From positions 1,798,001 to 1,862,000 of the forward strand of contig CANLQO010000001.1 of assembly GCA_947493335.1 (NCBI GenBank): a DNA stretch of 64,000 nucleotides. Direction: 5' to 3'. Below, piece by piece: positions 18,889 through 27,243 of the stretch (position 1 is its first letter; each line of letters opens with the position of its first letter). A model generated the notes under the pieces. It saw nothing but the letters and a program-made list of their open reading frames with translations. It did no database searches and had not been told where the DNA came from. This DNA is from an uncultured Paracoccaceae bacterium (GTDB taxonomy: Bacteria > Pseudomonadota > Alphaproteobacteria > Rhodobacterales > Rhodobacteraceae). Made by a program: the position numbers and the translations under genes.

Positions 18889-19650
18889 TTAGCGGCCGAT
18901 CTGCCCCAACACATCTTCCACCGCAGTCTCGATCAGCGCAAGGCATGTCGGGTCCGAAAACCGGTGGTCCGCGCCATCGACAAGCGTCAGGCGCATATCG
19001 GGCCCGGTTGCGTGGTCAAGCAAGCGTAGGGCAACTGACATCTCAACATCGGCATCCGCTGTGCCTTGCAGAAATCGCACCGGGAATGGCAGCGGCAACG
19101 GTTCGCGCAAAACCAACTGGTTGCGGCCCTCTTCAATCAGACGCTTGGTGATGATGTAGGGCTCTCCATAGTCGGATGGCAGCGCAACCTGCCCGTCTGA
19201 TTCCAGCGTCGCCTTTTGCGCGTCCGAGAAGCCCGCCCACATGCTGTCTTCGGTGAAGTCGGGCGCGGCGGCGATTGTCACCAGTCCGGCGATCCGTTCG
19301 GGCATCGCGCGGGCCAGCAATAGCGAAATCCAGCCGCCCATAGACGACCCCACCAAAACGACTTTTCCGCCCAGAAGGCCCAGGGCGGCCTGTGCATCCG
19401 CGCACCAGTCGCCAATGCAGCCGTCAGTGAAAGCTTCGCTGCTTTCGCCATGGCCGGAATAATCAAAGCGCAGAAAGGCGCGGCCAGAGGCACGCGCCCA
19501 GTCTTCCAGATGCACGGCCTTGGTGCCGCCCATGTCGGATTTGAACCCGCCCAGAAACACGACAGCCGGGCCGGTGCCGTCGATCAGGTGATAGGCGATG
19601 CGCCGCCCCTGCGGTGTTACGAAAGTCGGTGTGTCGTCATGCGTATCCAT
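18889..19650 (-). CDS. Alpha/beta hydrolase
   Basis: A 253-aa cytosolic hydrolase. The oxyanion-loop strand is PAVVFLGGFKSDMGG, followed by AFLRFDYSGHGES. The nucleophile elbow is VGSSMGGWISLLLA, the acid is near GTADADVEMS and the histidine is in VDGADHRFSD. This completes a catalytic triad. The DYSGHG and SMGGW forms are close to the acyl-peptide hydrolase/ABHD10-type esterases; the substrate is not assignable. Start MDTHDD at 19650 was preferred over the upstream ATG at 19668. Confidence 0.85.
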   Translation of the reverse strand: MDTHDDTPTFVTPQGRRIAYHLIDGTGPAVVFLGGFKSDMGGTKAVHLEDWARASGRAFLRFDYSGHGESSEAFTDGCIGDWCADAQAALGLLGGKVVLVGSSMGGWISLLLARAMPERIAGLVTIAAAPDFTEDSMWAGFSDAQKATLESDGQVALPSDYGEPYIITKRLIEEGRNQLVLREPLPLPFPVRFLQGTADADVEMSVALRLLDHATGPDMRLTLVDGADHRFSDPTCLALIETAVEDVLGQIGR

Positions 19651-19695
19651 GACGCGACCGCAGCACACTCCGCGTCCGGTGGCAAGCCGGACGGC

Positions 19696-19938
19696 TTATC
19701 CGCCGACGTAAACACCCGCCTTGGGCCGGTAAAATATCTTCTGGGCGTGCAGGCGGCCCAGCAGTTCCTCACCTGTTTTCAGGTCATTCTGGATGACGCG
19801 GATCGATTCCAGATGCGCCGGGTTATCTTCGGACAGGGCCATCCGCATGTTCGACAATTCCCGACCCCGTGCGCGCAGCGCCTCTTCGATCAGATCAACA
19901 TCGGCAATCGACAGGTCAAAAGTGCGGTTATAGGCCAT
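19696..19938 (-). CDS. Small conserved hypothetical protein
   Basis: An 80-aa protein in an open frame that continues upstream. The ATG at 19938 is preceded by AAAGGA at good spacing. The product is soluble with a predicted helical hairpin (SIADVDLIEEALRARGREL, HLESIRVIQNDLKTGEELLGRL) and a conserved-looking basic end (KIFYRPKAGVYVGG). I do not recognise a function. It is divergent from thrS. Confidence 0.6.
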   Translation of the reverse strand: MAYNRTFDLSIADVDLIEEALRARGRELSNMRMALSEDNPAHLESIRVIQNDLKTGEELLGRLHAQKIFYRPKAGVYVGG

Positions 19939-20128
19939 CCAAAATCCTTTCAGCAGCGTTTCCCATCGGAAACTTGTGTCGTATTTAAACGCCAGGATGT
20001 CGCAGTCAACGTATATCTGGGTATACATTGCAGCCGCTTGACCCGCTGCACGGAAACCGCCATTTAGACCGCACACATAACCCGCAACCGGGCGTTCCGT
20101 GGGCGCCAAACTGACGAGGAGAGCCAAG

Positions 20129-22123
20129 ATGGCCCAAATCTCTCTGACATTTCCTGACGGCAATAAACGTGACTTTGATGCGGGCGTGACGCCTGCTGAT
20201 GTGGCGGCCGATATCTCATCCAGCCTGCGCAAGAAGGCGATCAGTGCGACCGTGAACGGCCAGCACTGGGATTTGCAGTGGCCGATTGAGGCCGACAGCG
20301 ACATCGCCATCAACACGATGAAAGATGAAGAGCCTGCGCTGGAACTGGTCCGGCACGATCTGGCGCACATCATGGCCCGTGCCGTGCAAGAGATTTGGCC
20401 CGACGTGCAGGTGACCATCGGGCCGGTGATCAAGGACGGCTGGTATTATGACTTTGACCGGGCCGAGCCCTTTGTGCCCGAAGACCTCGCCCTGATCGAA
20501 AAGAAGATGAAAGAGATCATCAACAAGCGCGATGAGGTCCGGACCGAAATCTGGGACCGCGACCGCGCGATCCAGCATTATCAGGACAAGGGTGAGCCAT
20601 ATAAGGTCGAACTGATCGAAAGCATCCCCGGCGATGAGCCGCTGCGGATGTATTGGCACGGCGACTGGCAGGACCTGTGTCGGGGTCCGCATTTGCAGAA
20701 TACGGGGCAAGTGCCGGGCGATTGCTTCAAACTGATGAGCATCGCGGGCGCCTATTGGCGTGGCGACAGCAACCGCCCGATGCTGCAACGCATCTATGGT
20801 GCGGCCTTTACGAACAAAGAAGGCCTCAAGCAGCACATGCACCGGCTGGAAGAGGCGGCCAAACGCGACCACCGCAAGCTGGGCCGCGAAATGGGCCTGT
20901 TTCACATGCAGGAAGAAGCCCCCGGTCAGGTGTTCTGGCATCCCAACGGCTGGACGATCTACACCGAACTGCAGGACTTTGTCCGCCGCAAGCAGCGCGC
21001 GGGTGGCTATGTGGAGGTGAACACACCGCAGGTGGTGGACCGTAAGCTGTGGGAAGCGTCCGGGCACTGGGAAAAGTTTCAGGAGTCGATGTTCATCGTG
21101 GAGGTCGACGAAAGCCGTACCGAAGACGGCGACAACGCCCAGAACTTTGATGAGCGCGTCAATGACCCAAAGCATACGCGAGTCAATGCGCTGAAGCCGA
21201 TGAACTGCCCCTGCCACGTCCAGATCTTCAATCAGGGCCTGAAGTCCTATCGTGACCTGCCCCTGCGCATGGCCGAGTTTGGGTCCTGTGCGCGCTATGA
21301 ACCTTCGGGCGCGCTGCACGGGATCATGCGGGTGCGTGGCTTTACGCAGGACGATGGCCATATCTTCTGCCGCGAAGACCAGATTGAGAGCGAAACGGCG
21401 GTCTACATCGACTTTCTGTCGTCGCTCTATCGGGATCTGGGGTTCACCAAGTTCAAGGTCAAATTCTCGGACCGTCCTGAAAAGCGGGCGGGAACGGATG
21501 AGACATGGGATAAGGCCGAGGCGGCGCTGCTGTCCGCGACCCGTGCGGCGGGGATTGAGCCGGAACTGAACCCCGGTGAGGGTGCATTCTATGGGCCAAA
21601 GCTCGAATTTGTGCTGACGGATGCGATTGGACGGGACTGGCAATGTGGCACCCATCAGGTGGATTTCGTGCTGCCCGAGCGGCTGGACGCGGATTACATC
21701 GGTGAGGATGGCAACAAGCACCGTCCCGTCATGCTGCACCGCGCGACGCTGGGATCGTTTGAGCGTTTTATCGGCATCCTGATCGAAGAGCACGCAGGCA
21801 AGCTGCCGTTCTGGCTTGCACCGCGTCAGGTGGTCGTCGCGACGATTGTGTCGGATGCGGATGAATATGCGCTTGAGGTGGTCGAAATGCTGAAAGCTGC
21901 CGGTGTCCGGGCCGAGGCTGATCTGCGCAATGAGAAGATCAACTACAAGGTCCGCGAACATTCGGTCGGCAAGGTGCCCGTGATCCTCGCCATCGGTGCC
22001 CGCGAAGTGGAAGAGCGGACCGTGTCGATGCGGCGGTTGGGGGAAAAGCAATCCTCGGTGCAGGGGATCGACGATGTGGTTGTCACGCTGAAGGCCGAAG
22101 CGACCCCGCCGGATCTGCGCTAG
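20129..22123 (+). CDS. thrS: Threonyl-tRNA synthetase
   Basis: A 664-aa class II synthetase with all standard parts. The TGS domain ([11 protein letters not shown]) leads, then the editing domain with [10 protein letters not shown] and the SAD motif. In the catalytic core motif 1 covers [11 protein letters not shown], the zinc cysteine is in [10 protein letters not shown], and motif 2 is [36 protein letters not shown] is motif 3, and the C-terminal anticodon domain begins [15 protein letters not shown] before the ATG at 20129 supports this start. A strong terminator follows. Confidence 0.97.
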   Translation: MAQISLTFPDGNKRDFDAGVTPADVAADISSSLRKKAISATVNGQHWDLQWPIEADSDIAINTMKDEEPALELVRHDLAHIMARAVQEIWPDVQVTIGPVIKDGWYYDFDRAEPFVPEDLALIEKKMKEIINKRDEVRTEIWDRDRAIQHYQDKGEPYKVELIESIPGDEPLRMYWHGDWQDLCRGPHLQNTGQVPGDCFKLMSIAGAYWRGDSNRPMLQRIYGAAFTNKEGLKQHMHRLEEAAKRDHRKLGREMGLFHMQEEAPGQVFWHPNGWTIYTELQDFVRRKQRAGGYVEVNTPQVVDRKLWEASGHWEKFQESMFIVEVDESRTEDGDNAQNFDERVNDPKHTRVNALKPMNCPCHVQIFNQGLKSYRDLPLRMAEFGSCARYEPSGALHGIMRVRGFTQDDGHIFCREDQIESETAVYIDFLSSLYRDLGFTKFKVKFSDRPEKRAGTDETWDKAEAALLSATRAAGIEPELNPGEGAFYGPKLEFVLTDAIGRDWQCGTHQVDFVLPERLDADYIGEDGNKHRPVMLHRATLGSFERFIGILIEEHAGKLPFWLAPRQVVVATIVSDADEYALEVVEMLKAAGVRAEADLRNEKINYKVREHSVGKVPVILAIGAREVEERTVSMRRLGEKQSSVQGIDDVVVTLKAEATPPDLR

Positions 22124-22198
22124 GCCGATATTGTAACATTCTGTGAGCGGCAAAACAGGACGCCGACAGAGTGTTACAAGCGCGCCCTGTGAAATGTA

Positions 22199-22236
22199 AC
22201 AAACCCGCCGCTCAACCCGGCGGGTTTGTCATTTTT
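22199..22236 (+). terminator. Rho-independent terminator of thrS
   Basis: ACAAACCCGCCG and CGGCGGGTTTGT (22199-22210 and 22218-22229) form a perfect 12-bp stem with a 7-base loop, followed by CATTTTT. This isolates thrS from the bufferin operon. Confidence 0.9.
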
Positions 22237-22354
22237 GGCCCGTTTCCGCCTGTGACGGGCTGTCGCAGGCCAAATTTGGCTCACTTGACCTCACCGACGC
22301 GTGACCCACGGCTCTGTGAGTGGAATGCAACAGCGCCGCGCGGTTAGGGTTTGG

Positions 22355-22371
22355 CCATCCCCTGATGGGAT
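22355..22371. promoter_or_regulatory. Short dyad upstream of bufA
   Basis: CCATC-CCCT-GATGG, which can also be read as ATCCC-CTGAT-GGGAT, lies 36 bases before the bufA start. It could be an operator or part of a promoter for the copper-linked operon. No recognised ECF or copper-regulator box was found. Confidence 0.25.
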
Positions 22372-22406
22372 ATGATCTGAACCAATGTCCAAAAGGAACA
22401 CAACTC

Positions 22407-22709
22407 ATGTCTAAGATGACCAACACTCTGCTCGTTGCCTCTGCCGTTGCCACCGCTGTTGCCGGTGTCGCCACCAACGCAACCGCTCAGGAAAACGAAA
22501 AGTGCTACGGCGTCTCGCTGGCCGGCGAAAACGACTGTGCGGCTGGCCCCGGCACAACCTGCGCCGGTACCTCTTCTGTTGACTATCAGGGCAACGCATG
22601 GACGCTGGTTCCTGCTGGCACATGTGCCGACATGGAACTGCCTGCACAGGCTGACGGCTCTGCTCGCATGGGCAGCCTGGAAGCGCTGGACCGCGACCTG
22701 CCTGCATAA
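22407..22709 (+). CDS. bufA: Bufferin-type precursor (DUF2282, BufA1 family)
   Basis: A 100-aa precursor of a ribosomally made, modified copper-binding peptide. The signal peptide is residues 1-27, ending NATA. The mature region has four cysteines (33, 44, 52, 73) in [33 protein letters not shown] and VPAGTC, the hallmark of DUF2282. In characterised bufferins the central cysteines become thiooxazoles. AAAAGGA precedes the ATG. A palindrome follows the stop, then bufB and bufC, its expected modification enzymes. The signal implies action in the periplasm. Confidence 0.92.
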   Translation: MSKMTNTLLVASAVATAVAGVATNATAQENEKCYGVSLAGENDCAAGPGTTCAGTSSVDYQGNAWTLVPAGTCADMELPAQADGSARMGSLEALDRDLPA

Positions 22710-22719
22710 GTATGCTATG

Positions 22720-22741
22720 GGGTGGGCAGCAATGCCCACCC
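22720..22741 (+). repeat. REP-like palindrome inside the bufferin operon, copy 2
   Basis: GGGTGGGC-AGCAAT-GCCCACCC is a perfect 8-bp stem starting 11 bases after the bufA stop and ending 28 bases before bufB. The same core follows two other genes in this window. It may protect or partly terminate the precursor transcript. Confidence 0.65.
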
Positions 22742-22768
22742 TACCCTTTGCCACAAGGCCCTGATCCG

Positions 22769-23620
22769 ATGTTTGACGCCCCGCAATATACACTGCCCGC
22801 GAAACCCGGCGTCGGATACAAACCCCAACATTACAGCGAGATCACAGCACAACCCGGCCCCTTGGGCTGGCTTGAGGTGCACGCTGAAAACTACATGGGT
22901 GACGGCGGCCGACCGATTGCGCAGCTGCGCCATCTGTCTGAACAATTCCCCATCTCGGTGCATGGCGTGGGCCTGTCGATCGGCGGCGAGGGCCGCCTTG
23001 ATCCAGACCACCTTGCACGGCTGAAACATCTGGTCGGCTGGTTGAACCCCGCCAGCTTTTCCGAGCATCTGGCCTGGTCGACGCACGACAGCCATTTCCT
23101 GAACGATCTGCTGCCCCTGCCCTATACCGCCGCCACCGTGACCCGCGTCGCCGATCACATCGATGAGGTGCAAGAGGTGCTGGGCCGCAAGATGCTGCTC
23201 GAGAACCCGTCAAGCTATCTGGCCTTTGCCGAAAGCGATATGTCCGAGACTGATTTCCTGCGCGAAGTCGTTGCGCGCACAGGCTGTGGCCTGCTGCTGG
23301 ACGTCAACAACGTCTTCGTCAGCGCCACCAATCTGGGCTATACGCCGCAGGGCTATATTGACAACTATCCCCTTGATCAGGTTGGCGAAATCCACCTTGG
23401 CGGTCATGATGAGGATCACGATGACCACGGCGCGCCGCTGTTGATCGACAGCCATGGGCGTGAGGTGGCCGATCCGGTTTGGGCGCTGCTTGACTACACG
23501 CTGGAACGTGCAGGCGCCAAGCCCCTGCTGATCGAGTGGGACACCGATGTGCCCGAATGGCCCATCCTTGCGGCAGAGGTTGCGCGTGCCGCGGCGGCGC
23601 TGGAACTGGTGCCCGCATGA
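22769..23620 (+). CDS. bufB: Multinuclear non-heme iron oxidase BufB (DUF692)
   Basis: A 283-aa TIM-barrel enzyme of the MNIO/DUF692 family that oxidises cysteines of the bufferin precursor. Likely iron ligands are visible in EVHAENYMG, VHGVGLSIGG, SEHLAWS, LLENPSSY, LLDVNNVF, EIHLGGHDED and LIEWD. The N-terminus KPGVGYKPQHY is typical. The frame is open upstream, but MFDAPQY at 22769 gives the family length. It overlaps bufC by ATGA. The enzyme is expected in the cytosol, acting before precursor export. Confidence 0.93.
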   Translation: MFDAPQYTLPAKPGVGYKPQHYSEITAQPGPLGWLEVHAENYMGDGGRPIAQLRHLSEQFPISVHGVGLSIGGEGRLDPDHLARLKHLVGWLNPASFSEHLAWSTHDSHFLNDLLPLPYTAATVTRVADHIDEVQEVLGRKMLLENPSSYLAFAESDMSETDFLREVVARTGCGLLLDVNNVFVSATNLGYTPQGYIDNYPLDQVGEIHLGGHDEDHDDHGAPLLIDSHGREVADPVWALLDYTLERAGAKPLLIEWDTDVPEWPILAAEVARAAAALELVPA

Positions 23621-24354
23621 TCGTCACACAATCGGAATTCACTGCGGGGATTCTGGACCCCAATCGCCCCGCACCCGAAGGCGTGCGCGACGGGGCCGGT
23701 GCGCCCACCACCAAGCGGTTCGACGTCTACCGCAACAACGTGGCGGTCAGCCTGACCGATGCCTTGGTCAGCGCTTTTCCCGTGGTTCACAAGCTGGTGG
23801 GTGACGAATTTTTCCGCGCCATGGCAGGGGTTTACCTGCGCACCCATCTGCCAGACACGGCGCTGATGATGTACTATGGCGACAAGATGCCAAAGTTCCT
23901 GCGCCGCTTTGGCCCGGCGCAATCCCTGCCCTATCTGCCTGATGTCGCCGCGCTCGAAATTGCGATGCGCGAAAGCTATCACGCGGCGGACGCCGCACCG
24001 GTGTCCGCCGAGGTGTTGGGCCAGATCGCACCCGATGCGCTGATGGCGGCGACGCTGACGCTGTCGCCTGCCGTCCGTATCGTGCAATCCAGTCATCCGA
24101 TCTATGCGATGTGGCAATTCAACATGGTGGCCGATGCCCCCAAACCGACGAAACGCGCCGAGAATGTCCTGATTACCCGGCCGCAATTTGATCCTGCGCA
24201 GCACCTGATCACGGACGCGGACGCCCTGTTTCTGACCGCCCTGCAAGAGGGGCATGCCCTTGGCGTCGCCTTGTCCAAAGCTGGACCGGGTCTTGACCTT
24301 GGCGCTGTGCTTGGCCTGCTGTTGCGGCAGGGCGCGATTACCAAAATATCCTGA
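23617..24354 (+). CDS. bufC: Bufferin partner protein BufC (DUF2063 family)
   Basis: A 245-aa protein whose N-terminal half is the DUF2063/HvfC-type domain (FTAGILDPNRPAPEGV, RFDVYRNNVAVSLTDALV, FPVVHKLVGDEFFRAMA). This domain is the precursor-recognition partner of MNIO enzymes. The C-terminal half continues as a beta-rich domain ending GLLLRQGAITKIS. The ATGA overlap with bufB points to stoichiometric expression of the complex. The start at 23617 is fixed by that overlap. Confidence 0.9.
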   Translation: MIVTQSEFTAGILDPNRPAPEGVRDGAGAPTTKRFDVYRNNVAVSLTDALVSAFPVVHKLVGDEFFRAMAGVYLRTHLPDTALMMYYGDKMPKFLRRFGPAQSLPYLPDVAALEIAMRESYHAADAAPVSAEVLGQIAPDALMAATLTLSPAVRIVQSSHPIYAMWQFNMVADAPKPTKRAENVLITRPQFDPAQHLITDADALFLTALQEGHALGVALSKAGPGLDLGAVLGLLLRQGAITKIS

Positions 24355-24366
24355 AAGGCCCCTGAG

Positions 24367-24900
24367 ATGATTGCACTTTTTGACCGCACCTATGCGTCGC
24401 TGAACCGTTTGGGTGATGATCTTTTGCCGTTTCTGGCACGACTGGTCTTTGCCGGTGTGCTGCTGCGCTATTATCTGAATTCCGGGCTGACCAAGATTGG
24501 CGACGGCCTCTTTTCACCCTCATTGGGCGCCTATGCCCAGATCTTTCCCAAGCAAATGGAGGCTGTGGGCTATGACGTCAGCCAGATGTCGGGCTTTCAT
24601 ACACTGGTCGTTTTGGCCGGAACCTGGGCGGAATTTATCCTGCCTGTTCTGATCGTTGTCGGGCTTCTGTCCCGCCCCGCTGCACTGGGTATGATCGGCT
24701 TTGTCATCGTGCAAAGTCTGACGGATGTCTTTGCCCATGGCGCAGCTTTCGGCGCGTGGTTTGATGGTGCGTCAGATGCGCTGATCGCGGATCAGCGGGC
24801 GTTTTGGATCCTGGGGCTGTTGGTGATCGTGCTCAAGGGGGCCGGCTGGCTGTCCCTTGATCGGCTGATCAGTGGGCGCGGGGCTGATCCGGTTGTCTAG
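24367..24900 (+). CDS. DoxX-family membrane protein of the bufferin operon
   Basis: A 177-aa inner-membrane protein with four hydrophobic segments. The DoxX start is FLARLVFAGVLLRYYLNSGLTKIGDG, then TLVVLAGTWAEFILPVLIVVGLL and the last span FWILGLLVIVLKGAGWLSLDRL. DoxX genes often close bufferin operons, perhaps linking to a quinol or redox partner. It starts 12 bases after bufC. Its 3' end overlaps the convergent next gene by 32 bases. Confidence 0.87.
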   Translation: MIALFDRTYASLNRLGDDLLPFLARLVFAGVLLRYYLNSGLTKIGDGLFSPSLGAYAQIFPKQMEAVGYDVSQMSGFHTLVVLAGTWAEFILPVLIVVGLLSRPAALGMIGFVIVQSLTDVFAHGAAFGAWFDGASDALIADQRAFWILGLLVIVLKGAGWLSLDRLISGRGADPVV

Positions 24901-25234
24901 ACAGGATCGCCAGAACGCCACCTAATCCCGCAAAACCGATGGGAAACATCGTCGCGACGTTAAAGCCAAAAGCGGCATAGAACGCCGCACAGGACAGCAG
25001 CATCGCGATCCCGCCCCAAAGCGCGCGATCCTTGGCCATGGCGCCACCGGCAATCGCCAAAAGCGGCGCGATGAAGCTTGCAAAGCGAATAAACGCAGGG
25101 TTTTCAAAGAGATCAAAGGCGTCGGCCAATTCAGGCGCGCGCGCGGCGAGTTCGGTCGCACCATAGCCAAAAAGGCCCACGATGATCCCGATCAGGCCTG
25201 CGATGAGGCCAAGTGTCGAAGCTGCGTTTCTCAT
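24869..25234 (-). CDS. Small conserved membrane protein
   Basis: A 121-aa protein with about four hydrophobic segments (LGLIAGLIGIIVGLFGYG, FIAPLLAIAGGAM, IAMLLSCAAFYAAF, FPIGFAGLGGVLAIL). No motif that I recognise. It converges on doxX with 32 bases of overlap at the 3' ends, and it reads away from the ArsC-like gene on the same strand (24-bp gap), so it may be cotranscribed with that gene. Confidence 0.6.
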   Translation of the reverse strand: MRNAASTLGLIAGLIGIIVGLFGYGATELAARAPELADAFDLFENPAFIRFASFIAPLLAIAGGAMAKDRALWGGIAMLLSCAAFYAAFGFNVATMFPIGFAGLGGVLAILSRQPDQPRAH

Positions 25235-25258
25235 GATTTCGATATAGGGGTCAGCGGC

Positions 25259-25585
25259 TTAGGTTCCAAGGTGTTTTGCCTGAACGTCAGCTTTCCAGCC
25301 GATGGTCCAGCCGTCACTTTCAATCACCGGACGTTTCATCAACGTCGGATGGGCCCGCAAAAGGTCGGCCGGATCAGCGGCCTTTTCGGCATCAGAAAGG
25401 CCGCGCCATGTGGTCGAGGCGCGGTTAACACTCGCATCCCCAAAGGCGTTAACGATTGCGGTGATGTCAGCCTCTGTTAACCCGTCCGCGCGGACGTCGA
25501 TCACCGTCGGCTCAATCCCGGCGGCGCGCAGCGATTTCAACGCCTTGCGGCAGGTATCGCAGGTTTTCAGCCCAAAAAATCGCAC
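25259..25585 (-). CDS. ArsC/Spx-family thioredoxin-fold protein (YffB type)
   Basis: A 108-aa ArsC-family protein. The redox motif CDTC sits at the N-terminus (FFGLKTCDTCRKALKSL). WRGLSDAEKAADPADLLRAHPTLMKRPVIE is the family C-terminal half, including the conserved KRP. Related YffB proteins bind glutathione and lack proven arsenate reduction. The frame opens at a TTG, but AAAAAGGAGG lies six bases before a GTG at 25585, so the GTG is the better start. Confidence 0.85.
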   Translation of the reverse strand: MRFFGLKTCDTCRKALKSLRAAGIEPTVIDVRADGLTEADITAIVNAFGDASVNRASTTWRGLSDAEKAADPADLLRAHPTLMKRPVIESDGWTIGWKADVQAKHLGT

Positions 25586-25709
25586 TCCTGCCTCCTTTTT
25601 CAGCAATTGCTACAAAGTGACGCAAACCCACAGGGTTGTCATTTGCCTTTTGCAGAAATGCCCTAATCTTGAAGAGACCGCAATTCGGTCGGGACAAGGA
25701 GAATTGAAG

Positions 25710-25916
25710 ATGCCGACGGGCACAGTAAAATGGTTTAACACCACGAAGGGCTTTGGTTTTATCGCCCCAGACGAAGGCGGATCGGATGTGTTCGTGCACA
25801 TTTCTGCCGTGGAACAGGCGGGGATGACCGGCCTCGCCGATGATCAGAAAATCGCCTATGAGCTGGTCGAGGGCCGCGACGGGCGCAAGATGGCCGGTAA
25901 CCTTTCCGCCGTCTGA
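25710..25916 (+). CDS. cspA: Cold shock protein CspA family
   Basis: A 68-aa single cold-shock domain. The RNA-binding motifs are KWFNTTKGFGFIAPDE (RNP1) and VFVHISAVE (RNP2). These proteins melt RNA structure and act as chaperones in the cytosol. ACAAGGAGAA gives a strong ribosome binding site before the ATG at 25710. The long leader upstream overlaps the ArsC-like gene on the other strand. Confidence 0.96.
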   Translation: MPTGTVKWFNTTKGFGFIAPDEGGSDVFVHISAVEQAGMTGLADDQKIAYELVEGRDGRKMAGNLSAV

Positions 25917-25965
25917 CAAGGTTAATTTCACATCGCGATCAGGCTGGGCACAGACCGTACACATC

Positions 25966-25989
25966 CGATGCACAAACCATACACAAAGC
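25966..25989 (+). repeat. TGCACA/TACACA intergenic motif, copy 2
   Basis: CGATGCACA-AA-CCATACACA-AA-GC repeats the element at 5781-5804. An extra CGTACACA lies just before it. It merges into a hairpin, AAGCGGGC (25986-25993) with GCCCGCTT (26009-26016), between cspA and the convergent DksA-like gene; the hairpin may act as terminator. Confidence 0.5.
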
Positions 25990-26044
25990 GGGCGCACCAA
26001 TGTGTAAAGCCCGCTTAACCTGTTGACGGTGGTCAGGCCGCCGC

Positions 26045-26374
26045 CTAGCGCGCCCGCATGCAGTCCGTGCAAAGGGCGATGGCGGGGTCGGCAGACAGGC
26101 GCGCGGGCGCAATCGCGTCACCGCAGTCAAGGCAATAGCCGAAGTCATCTGTTTCGATCCGTTGCAATGCGGCGATGATCCGCTGGCGCTCTCCATGCCG
26201 CCGCCGGGCCTGCGCCTGGGCCATGGCCTGATTTTGCAACGCGTCCATGCGAGAGAGCCGCCCGACCGCCTGCTGATCCAGCGTGACGGTCTTTTGCCCG
26301 GCAGCCCCTGCCGCGTCGTCGGCATCGAGGTCGGCGAGGCGTTGGGTCAGGATGGTTTTGGGGTCGTCCGACAT
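26045..26374 (-). CDS. TraR/DksA-type zinc-finger protein
   Basis: A 109-aa short DksA relative. A coiled-coil-like helical N-terminal half (QKTVTLDQQAVGRLSRMDALQ) is followed by a C4 zinc finger: CLDCGDAI and, 17 residues on, CTDCM. The finger includes the DFGYCLDCGDAI signature. Short DksA homologues can bind RNA polymerase in the secondary channel; whether this one does is untested. It is convergent with cspA. Confidence 0.88.
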   Translation of the reverse strand: MSDDPKTILTQRLADLDADDAAGAAGQKTVTLDQQAVGRLSRMDALQNQAMAQAQARRRHGERQRIIAALQRIETDDFGYCLDCGDAIAPARLSADPAIALCTDCMRAR

Positions 26375-26460
26375 GGTGAAATGCTGGTCCCTGCGGTGGC
26401 GTGCGGGCCGCGAGGGACCCGCCGCGATACTAAGCGCAGCCTGCGTCCCGCGCCAAGGAC

Positions 26461-26631
26461 CTACCAGACGGGCAGTTGCCGCCAGCTTTTCCCGGCTTGC
26501 GCGGCGATGGGCGACGGCGCGGGTTGCGGGGCCTTGTCCAGTTGCGCGGCCTGTGCGGCGAGACGGTCAACGAACTCCCCTTCGATATTGGGGAAGACGG
26601 GGCGCGCCGGTGCGGTCGGTTTCGTTTGCAT
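26461..26631 (-). CDS. Small 56-aa conserved-looking protein
   Basis: A short reverse-strand frame with a strong GGGAGG site seven bases before its ATG. The product starts MQTKPTAPARPVFPNIEGEF, has VDRLAAQAAQLDKAP in the middle and ends KSWRQLPVW. It has no cysteine, signal or membrane segment. The strong ribosome binding site and the protein-like composition argue that it is real; function unknown. It lies upstream of the DksA-like gene on the same strand. Confidence 0.55.
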   Translation of the reverse strand: MQTKPTAPARPVFPNIEGEFVDRLAAQAAQLDKAPQPAPSPIAAQAGKSWRQLPVW

Positions 26632-27034
26632 GTGACACCTCCCTTAGGTGCGGTTTGGCTGTGACCCTGACGTTACGGATGCCGGGGCGGCCACCAGATG
26701 GGAACGTCACCGCCATATTCCCCAGACCCCACGTCGCGAAGGGGTAAGATGTTGATTGCTATGGGAAATGTTTTTCGGGGGTGTGGGTCTTGGCGCTGCA
26801 CGGTTTGGAAACAATGCCCGTTTGCGGGGTGGAGTGCGGAATGAACCGAAACAATCCCCCCGGACTCCTGCGGTGGAGGGTTCTTGAGGGTGCGGGATTG
26901 TGATGTTGTCGTTTGGTCCAGCCTGCGCGTTCGGCACGGGTGGGGTTTGAACCGTTTCGGAGACGATCCAGTGGATTGTTTCAGTTTCAAACAGGCGGAG
27001 CCCCGGCGACGTGACATATCACATTCGGACCAAT
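26632..27034. other. Gene-free stretch before the RAYT remnant
   Basis: About 400 bases with no convincing reading frame in either direction. GC content is mixed and no hairpin with a T-run was found. It probably contains decayed 5' sequence of the transposase remnant that follows. Confidence 0.4.
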
Positions 27035-27135
27035 CGGATTGGGAGAACCATGTGGCGTATTGTTGGCATAATCCGGTGCAACATGGGTTGGTGCAGGACG
27101 TCCGCGATTGGCCATTTTTTGTCGTGGCATCGTGA
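27035..27135 (+). pseudogene. C-terminal remnant of a REP-associated tyrosine transposase (RAYT)
   Basis: The last 30 codons before the TGA read DWENHVAYCWHNPVQHGLV then QDVRDWPFFVVAS. This is the conserved C-terminal HvxYihyNPVkHGLv-xDWp block of RAYT/Y1 HUH transposases. The catalytic HUH and tyrosine parts are absent upstream, so this is a truncated relic. GC-rich dyads, including GCGGGG-TTTA-CCCCGC, follow at 27146-27161. Confidence 0.7.
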
Positions 27136-27243
27136 TCATGAGTAGGGCGGGGTTTACCCCGCTGGTCGTGATGGTTGAGATGGTGTTTGCCGGGCTGAAC
27201 CCCGGACCAAAGCTTTCAATCGAAGAAGCGTATCAGCGCTCAA

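Noticed and set aside
20216-22153. 645-codon reverse frame opposite thrS
   Set aside because: Antisense shadow; His/Arg/Gln-rich composition typical of reversed high-GC coding sequence.
27136-27243. GC-rich dyads after the RAYT relic as a CRISPR or attachment site
   Set aside because: The short inverted repeats (GCGGGG-TTTA-CCCCGC and CCGG-type) do not recur at regular spacing.
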